From positions 173,939,501 through 174,003,500 of the forward strand of contig JAIOJX010000004.1 in the NCBI GenBank assembly GCA_022376925.1: a DNA stretch of 64,000 nucleotides, read 5' to 3'. The notes under the pieces are model-generated. The model was not told the origin of the DNA and ran no database searches. It worked only from the letters and a program-made list of their open reading frames with translations. Source of the stretch: Tragulus kanchil (lineage: Eukaryota > Chordata > Mammalia > Artiodactyla > Tragulidae). A program made the translations under genes and the position numbers. Of the stretch, positions 58,736-64,000 are shown one piece after another (position 1 is the first letter of the stretch; each line of letters begins with the position of its first letter).

Positions 58736-58932
58736 TCACTTCTGTCAGGTCTGACTCTTTGTGACCCAGCCCACCAGGCTCCTCTGACCATGGGATTCTC
58801 CAGGACAGAATCCTGGAATGGGCTGCCACGCCCTTCTCCAGGGGATCTTCCCGGCCCAGGGGCTGAACCCGCGTCTCCCACGACTCCAGCACGGCAGGCG
58901 GGTTCTCTACCACGGAGCCGCCAGGGACGCCC
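58736..58932 (-). mobile_element. Bov-tA SINE, right copy
   Basis: It is the duplicated counterpart of 57592-57788 and identical in the parts compared. Confidence 0.94.
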
Positions 58933-59561
58933 AGGGCAAAACCGGGGACACCCGCGGCTGTCTTTGCAAGGGTGCAGAGGGGAGAGGCCACGTGCTCCGG
59001 GAGTCCAGCGGGCGGAGACCAGGGATGCCGATCGGCAGCCCACAGCACACAGGACGGCCCGTGCGTTAGCGAGCGGCGTGCTCGGACGCTGACAGTGGTC
59101 TGGTGCCCGAGGTCCGTAGGAGCCGGGCCGGGCGGGAGAGAAGCCCTGCCCTGAGCCGGGGCAACCTCCAGGCGGAGCGCCTCTCAGGACGCGTGGCGCC
59201 GCCGCGCCAGCCCAGCCCCCGGCGGCAGCTCAGCCGCCTGGACGGCCCGGCCTGTCTTCCCACCAGCTCTCGCTGGCCTGCACTGCGCCAGGAACCACAG
59301 CCAGGCATCGGCCGGGACTTCCCTTTGAACCAGGGTCTGGAAAGAAGTGTTCCAAGACAGCCTTCCAGACCCATCGGATTCCAAAACACGCTTTAAGGAA
59401 AGTGACTCCGGGCCAACACCTCATCAGCGCGGCCGGGGACACGGTCCCGGGGAGGTGGGCGCAGGGCCGGCACCACCTGGCATGTTCCACCCCACGAGCC
59501 CCTGGTATGGGGAGGCCCCTCCAGCTTGTGTAGGGTTGGGGGGGTGTTAACTATTCTTCTC

Positions 59562-59853
59562 ATTTTCTTTTTTTTTTTTTATTTTGAGGGGGCGGGCCAC
59601 TTCTATTGGTCTTTCATTTCTCTATTTTCACCCATCTTTGTTCTTTGGCCCGTGTGGGCCTCCCATCGCAGTGGCCTCTGTTGTCGCAGAGCACCGGCTC
59701 TGGGCGCATGCGCTCCAGAGCTCCGGCTCGGTCATTGGACACATTGGTCCAGCCGCTCCGCGGCACGTGGGATCTTCCCAGGCCAGGGATCGAACCGGCG
59801 CCCCTTGCACTGCAAGGCGGTGTCCTTACCCACTGGACCACCAGGGAAGCCCC
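59562..59853 (-). mobile_element. CHR-type SINE
   Basis: This is the complete reverse-oriented element, from the T-rich tail (59565-59580) through GGCACGTGGGATCTTCCCAG to GGACCACCAGGGAAGCCCC. Confidence 0.94.
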
Positions 59854-59919
59854 ATTTTCTTTTGTATATGTAAGTTTTGGGGCATGTATACACTGCTTGC
59901 TTTCTTTTTAGCTGCACTG

Positions 59920-60170
59920 GGTCTTCACTGCTGCATGTGGGCTGCTCTCTAGCTGTGGGGCCTGGCCTCTCAGGGCGGAGGCTCGTCTTACTGCAGAGCC
60001 CAAGCTCTAGGGTGTGGGCCGCGGTAGCCGGCAACACGCAGGCTCCGTAGAGGCAGCACGTGCGCTTAGCTGCTCCACAGCGTGTGGAATCTTTCCGGAC
60101 CAGAGACTGAACCCTTGTCCCCTGCGTGGGCAGGTGGATTCTTACCCCTCTGTACCTCCAGGGAAGTCCC
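59920..60170 (-). mobile_element. CHR-type SINE, second adjacent copy
   Basis: GCTGCATGTGGGCTGCTCTC, CGGACCAGAGACTGAACCC and CCTCCAGGGAAGTCCC place it in reverse orientation, next to the element at 59562. Confidence 0.92.
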
Positions 60171-60818
60171 TTTTCTGTATTTTCTGGTGCTCCGACCTCC
60201 TGGGGCCTTAGGGACTTTGAGGGACTCCCCACTCAGATGGCAGATGCCTGGGACAGCAAACCTGGTGCCTGTGAGTGCCTTTCACATGCGAACCACCCAC
60301 CCAGAGCCCACCTCCCTCCTGGCCACCTCTCTAGCCGAGCGCACCCAGGGCCCCGTCAGCAGCCCCTGCCCTAACCACCTGGCGCCAGGTACAGACACCT
60401 CGGGCAGAGCTGGAGTCCCAGGGGCCCCTGAAAGTACCCCAACCAGCTGATCATACCTGCTTACTGACCCTGCCTCACCCTTGCTTCCTGTGACAGCCAC
60501 AGTGTCTCTGCCCATGCCTCCTCCTGCCCGACCCCCACTGCCCTCCCCGGTCACCTTGGGAGCCGTGAGTGCTCCAAAGCATCTTTTCAAGGGCAGTCGG
60601 CTCCTGATCTCTTGACCCCGTCATACTAAAATACCAATAAAGCTGACGCTTGCAACCAGGGAGGCAGAAACCTACAAGGGAAAGCGACTTTTCTAAACAT
60701 GACCTTGAGCTGAGAGTCCCCCGTGACTGCCGGGCTCCTCTTCAGCCCCGCCCGGACCGACCACACCCCGAGGACTTTCAAGGCGCCCAGGACAAGGCTC
60801 TGGAGGGGGCGAAAGTAC

Positions 60819-60908
60819 CGAGCAGGGTGTCTTCCGGGTGGATCTCCACCGAGGCGGGGGCCATGGGCGCGTTGATGGCGTTCTTCCCTTCTTCTTGCAG
60901 GTCACTCA
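60819..60908 (-). CDS. PARVB: PARVB exon 2 (90 nt)
   Basis: It encodes VSDLQEEGKNAIN, then an Ala/Pro-rich stretch and EIHPEDTLL, the acidic N-terminal region before CH1 (about residues 38-68 of 364). The acceptor AG is at 60909-60910 and the donor GT at 60817-60818. The exon opens with TG, completing a Val codon begun in exon 1, and closes with a single G. Several residues differ from the human protein as I remember it (for example APMAPASVE), which is usual for this disordered segment. It is the most upstream exon I can find here. Confidence 0.95.
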
Positions 60909-61824
60909 CTGTCAAGGGAAGGAGAAGGGACAAAGCCAGTTAGTGTAAGTGGACGAGTGTGGCCTCACATGCTGGCAATGGAAACCAGAGAGAAATCAGC
61001 TCATGTTTTTAAGTATTTAACAGGCATTCCTAAATGGCTGGTTGCCCAGAAGGAGTCCGAGGAAACAATGCCCTGAACCAAGAATACATTCTGTAACTCC
61101 CTGCCCACGCCGAGCGCTCCTGACTCCCGCCGTGCCCTGCCAGGCTGGTCTCACCGCTCTTCAGAGCACACGAGCGAGACACGGAAGCTTCTGGGTGCTT
61201 CCCGATCTGCCCGAGGCTGCTGGCGTGGACGCAGCTTGGATCACAGCAACTGGGTCTGAGGAGGCGGGCTTCCTCCCCCGCCCAGACAGCTGTGGACTCG
61301 CGCGTGAAGACCCCCGCGGCAGGCGTATGGGCAAGCCCAGAGTCAGAGGCGGTGCCGTCGTCCATGGCCACGTTCGTGGGACACGGTCCTGCCAGTCTGA
61401 GGCCAGGAGACGCCCAGGGTCAGGAGCAGCAGAATCTACCAGACTGGCTCTGGGGGCCTGGAGCCTCCTGGACAGGCCCAGGGACGGCAGGGCTGGCCAC
61501 ACAGCGAGCAGAAAGGCCTGGACATCACGGTGCAGAAAAGACCCCCCGTCTTCCCCACACTGGAGACCCAGTGGTCGAGTCACCCTGGCCAGGGGTCACC
61601 CCGACACCGGGGGCAACCAGCCTCAGCGTCGACGCCCCGTTTCTTCCACCGGCCCTCCCTGTGTCAGACAGCAGGCCTCGGTCCGCAGACCCCGCTCCCC
61701 CGGCCGCCGTGGGGCGCGCGGAGCACCTGCCGCCGCGGCGACCGTCCCCGGGCACGCGCCCCCAAGCCAGCCCCTCCCTTGGCAGTCTCCAGGCACAAAC
61801 GCTGGGCTTTCTCCTCTGTTTTGT

Positions 61825-61870
61825 TTATTTTTAATTGTCATTGATTTACAATGTTGTGTCCGTTGCAAGG
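61825..61870 (-). mobile_element. L1 3'-end scrap
   Basis: GTCATTGATTTACAATGTTG resembles the reversed end of bovine L1. The duplicate is at 62910-62955. Confidence 0.5.
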
Positions 61871-62297
61871 CCTTCTCCCTTGTAATGAAACGTCCTCGGA
61901 GGTGGAAACCTGCTTCCTCGTTCAATACCGAGGTTGCCCTCATCTCTGAACAGCTCCGACTCTAGAGCCTGCCGGAGAGGGGACGGAGGAGCCGGAGGAC
62001 TGGGCACGGTGGCCCTGGCACAGGCAGGCACGACGGGGAACCTCTCTCTCTGTTTCCTCAAAGGGCAGCGCCCCTGGCAGGGCTGAGCCAGACCGTAAGC
62101 ATCAGGCCCCGGGGTCGGAGGCAGCGGCACGGTGGGCTCCCCAGACTCAGCCACGGGCCCAGCTCTGGAGAGAAGGCACCGGTGTCCCTCGTCAGGAAGA
62201 CGGCCGTGGGCCCAGGACCCCGGCTTCTAACGTCAGGGAGACCCAGACATAACACTGTGAGCCGAGGAGGTGTCCCCGCAGCACCAAGGACTCCCGT

Positions 62298-62575
62298 GCC
62301 AGTTCAGCCAAAGGTGGAAGCAGCCCTCGTGTCCACGGACGGGTGAGCAGACGCCCTGACGTGGGCCAGTCACACTGCGGAAAGCTATTCACCCACGAAA
62401 AGGAAAGGAACTCGGGAGCACACCGTGGTACGGATGAACCCCGAGGACATGGTACTAAGTGAAATCACCCAGACACAAGATGGCAAACCCGTATGCGTCT
62501 GCCGGCAAGAGGTCCTCAGAGTCACGGCCCTAGTGATGGGAGGGAGAACGGCGGTGCTGGGGGCTGGAACTGAGG
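62298..62575 (+). mobile_element. Old L1 (L1M-type) 3' relic
   Basis: GGTACGGATGAACCCCGAGG, TACTAAGTGAAATCACCCAG and ACACAAGATGGCAAA match ancient L1 3' sequence. Repeated at 63383-63660 by duplication 17. Confidence 0.75.
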
Positions 62576-63382
62576 GAAACGACGGGGAGTCAGCGGGTGC
62601 CGGGGACAGACCTTCAGCTTGGGAAGACGGAGGCTCTGCAAGGGCTGCCTTCCCCACACTGGAGACCCAGTGGTCGAGTCAGGAGGTCACCCCGACACCG
62701 GGGCAACCAGCCTCAGCGCGACGCCGTTTCTTCCACCGGCCCTCCCTGTGTCAGACAGCAGGCCTCGGTCCGCAGACCCCGCCTCCCGCCGCCGTGGGGC
62801 GCGCGGAGCACCTGCCGCCGCGGCGACCGTCCCCGGGCACGCGCCCCCAAGCCAGCCCCTCCCTTGGCAGTCTCCAGGCACAAACGCTGGGCTTTCTCCT
62901 CTGTTTTGTTTATTTTTAATTGTCATTGATTTACAATGTTGTGTCCGGTGCAAGGCCCTCTCCCTTGTAATGAAACGTCCTCGGAGGTGGAAACCTGCTT
63001 CCTCGTTCAATACCGAGGTTGCCCTCATCTCTGAACAGCTCCGACTCTAGAGCCTGCCGGAGAGGGGACGGAGGAGCCGGAGGACTGGGCACGGTGGCCC
63101 TGGCACAGGCAGGCACGACGGGGAACCTCTCTCTCTGTTTCCTCAAAGGGCAGCGCCCCTGGCAGGGCTGAGCCAGACCGTAAGCATCAGGCCCCGGGGT
63201 CGGAGGCAGCGGCACGGTGGGCTCCCCAGACTCAGCCACGGGCCCAGCTCTGGAGAGAAGGCACCGGTGTCCCTCGTCAGGAAGACGGCCGTGGGCCCAG
63301 GACCCCGGCTTCTAACGTCAGGGAGACCCAGACATAACACTGTGAGCCGAGGAGGTGTCCCCGCAGCACCAAGGACTCCCGT

Positions 63383-63660
63383 GCCAGTTCAGCCAAAGGT
63401 GGAAGCAGCCCTCGTGTCCACGGACGGGTGAGCAGACGCCCTGACGTGGGCCAGTCACACTGCGGAAAGCTATTCACCCACGAAAAGGAAAGGAACTCGG
63501 GAGCACACCGTGGTACGGATGAACCCCGAGGACATGGTACTAAGTGAAATCACCCAGACACAAGATGGCAAACCCGTATGCGTCTGCCGGCAAGAGGTCC
63601 TCAGAGTCACGGCCCTAGTGATGGGAGGGAGAACGGCGGTGCTGGGGGCTGGAACTGAGG
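63383..63660 (+). mobile_element. Old L1 3' relic, duplicated copy
   Basis: It is identical to 62298-62575, in the right unit of duplication 17. Confidence 0.75.
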
Positions 63661-63807
63661 GAAACGACGGGGAGTCAGCGGGTGCCGGGGACAGACCTTC
63701 AGCTTGGGAAGACGGAGGCTCTGCAAGGGCTGCTGCTGGTCACAGAGCCGTGCGAGGCCCTCAGCCCCACTGGACGTCCAAAGAACCGAAAGGGTGGACT
63801 TCCTGCT

Positions 63808-64000
63808 CCGTGCTGCTGCTGCTGCTCCGTCGCCCGGCCGTGACGGGCTCTCTGCGGTCCGGACGGCAGCGCGCCAGGCCTCCCTGACGCCACCACCCCC
63901 GGAGCTCGCTCAGACTCACGCCCATCGCCTCGAGGGCGCCGTCCAGCCTGCTCATCCTCGGACGCCCCCTCGTCCTCCCTCTGCCCTCAGGCTTTCCCAG
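63808..64000 (-). mobile_element. BovB LINE 3' end, partial at window edge
   Basis: The reverse complement reads GAGGATGAGCAGGCTGGACG, GCGTGAGTCTGAGCGAGCTC and GAGGCCTGGCGCGCTGC, the last coding blocks of BovB. The GCTGCTGCTGCT at 63810-63821 is its tail region. The element continues beyond the window. Confidence 0.85.

Larger units (their letters stand above)
57376..59666. repeat. Tandem duplication 16 (offset 1,145 nt)
   Basis: Units are 57376-58520 and 58521-59666. The left unit ends partway through a minus-strand CHR SINE that is complete only after the right unit. The copies are almost identical. Confidence 0.95.
56255..60818 (-). other. PARVB intron 2
   Basis: It contains duplication 16, with a minus-strand Bov-tA in each unit, and two adjacent minus-strand CHR SINEs at 58420/59562 and 59920. 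The remainder (56.3-57.4 kb and 60.2-60.8 kb) is GC-rich unique sequence with no visible gene. Confidence 0.8.
347..60908 (-). other. PARVB: PARVB gene, coding exons 2-12 (beta-parvin)
   Basis: Eleven minus-strand exons translate into consecutive pieces of beta-parvin, an actin- and ILK-binding adaptor of focal adhesions. In the family, the C-terminal CH2 domain binds integrin-linked kinase and paxillin LD motifs, within the ILK-PINCH-parvin complex. All exon borders are AG/GT and the phases interlock: exon 2 ends in phase 1, 3 in 0, 4 in 1, 5 in 1, 6 in 0, 7 in 2, 8 in 1, 9 in 0, 10 in 0, 11 in 0, 12 in 1. Single copies sum to 906 nt. Peptides such as VSDLQEEGKNAIN, VLIDWINDVLVEERIIVKQL and FADGVYLVLLMGLLEDYF are diagnostic of beta- rather than gamma-parvin; alpha-parvin is the closest alternative, and the exon 2 and exon 7 peptides favour beta. 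No stop or frameshift occurs in any exon. The first and last coding exons lie outside the window. Exons 5, 10, 11 and 12 appear more than once because of 1.1-kb tandem duplications. Confidence 0.96.
61550..63733. repeat. Tandem duplication 17 (offset 1,099 falling to 1,085 nt)
   Basis: Units are 61550-62648 and 62649-63733. All differences I found (a 10-nt deletion and several G/C-run losses) lie in the first 320 nt of the right unit; the remainder is identical. Confidence 0.95.
60909..64000 (-). other. PARVB intron 1 (partial)
   Basis: It holds duplication 17 with an old L1 3' relic in each unit and ends inside a minus-strand BovB fragment. No first exon of PARVB is visible before the window edge. 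Confidence 0.75.

Noticed and set aside
4002..60170. tRNA-like B boxes (GGTTCGATCCC) at many places
   Set aside because: All lie within SINEs derived from tRNA-Glu; none folds as a complete tRNA gene on reading.
1..63733. Regularly spaced repeats suggesting a CRISPR or satellite array
   Set aside because: The repeated units are about 1.1 kb, occur in pairs only, and are unrelated between pairs; this is vertebrate intron sequence.
63806..63826. CTG trinucleotide repeat
   Set aside because: Only four units, and it coincides with the tail region of a reverse BovB element.
63918..63955. Short minus-strand ATG frame with a GTGAGT donor, suggestive of a first exon
   Set aside because: The sequence is the conserved GAGGATGAG...GTGAGTCTGAG block of a BovB LINE, so the apparent exon is transposon-derived.
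60909..64000. Search for PARVB exon 1 or an upstream gene
   Set aside because: No start codon followed by a recognisable parvin N-terminus or splice donor was found; only duplication 17 and LINE relics.

Overview
This is vertebrate nuclear DNA from a ruminant, most likely a bovid. The evidence is the dense load of ruminant-type repeats: tRNA-Glu SINEs of the Bov-tA and CHR types and 3' ends of the BovB (RTE) LINE, together with L1, L2 and MIR remnants. The window has high GC and no intact transposon.

One gene is recognisable, PARVB (beta-parvin), on the minus strand. Eleven coding exons, numbered 2 to 12, lie between about 60.9 kb and 0.35 kb, all with GT..AG borders and compatible phases. 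One copy of each adds up to 906 nt (302 codons). From memory, human beta-parvin is 364 residues; adding about 37 residues for exon 1 and 25 for exon 13 accounts for all of it. Exon 1 lies beyond position 64000 and exon 13 beyond position 1. Beta-parvin is a focal-adhesion adaptor with two calponin-homology (CH) domains, part of the ILK-PINCH-parvin complex. Exons 3-6 encode CH1, exons 6-9 the linker (with a 20-nt microexon 8), and exons 9-13 encode CH2.

Layout right to left: intron 1 (60.9-64 kb), exon 2, intron 2 (SINE-rich), exon 3, the long intron 3 (44.8-56.2 kb), exon 4, intron 4, exon 5 (two copies), exon 6, exon 7, microexon 8, exon 9, exon 10 (two copies), exon 11 (two copies), exon 12 (three copies).

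The most striking property is structural. Seventeen direct tandem duplications, each about 1.06-1.15 kb, are spread over the whole window at intervals of 1.8-6.4 kb. They share unit length but not sequence, pay no regard to exons, introns or repeats, and have copy differences concentrated close to the junctions, largely G/C-run indels. The best explanation is an assembly in which overlapping contig ends of about 1.1 kb were concatenated instead of merged. About 18-19 kb of the 64 kb would then be redundant, and the extra copies of exons 5, 10, 11 and 12 would not be real. No novel biological system is supported. Secondary leads are an AT-rich stretch with a perfect CRE palindrome near 21.05 kb and a CpG-rich block near 47.9-48.2 kb in intron 3.
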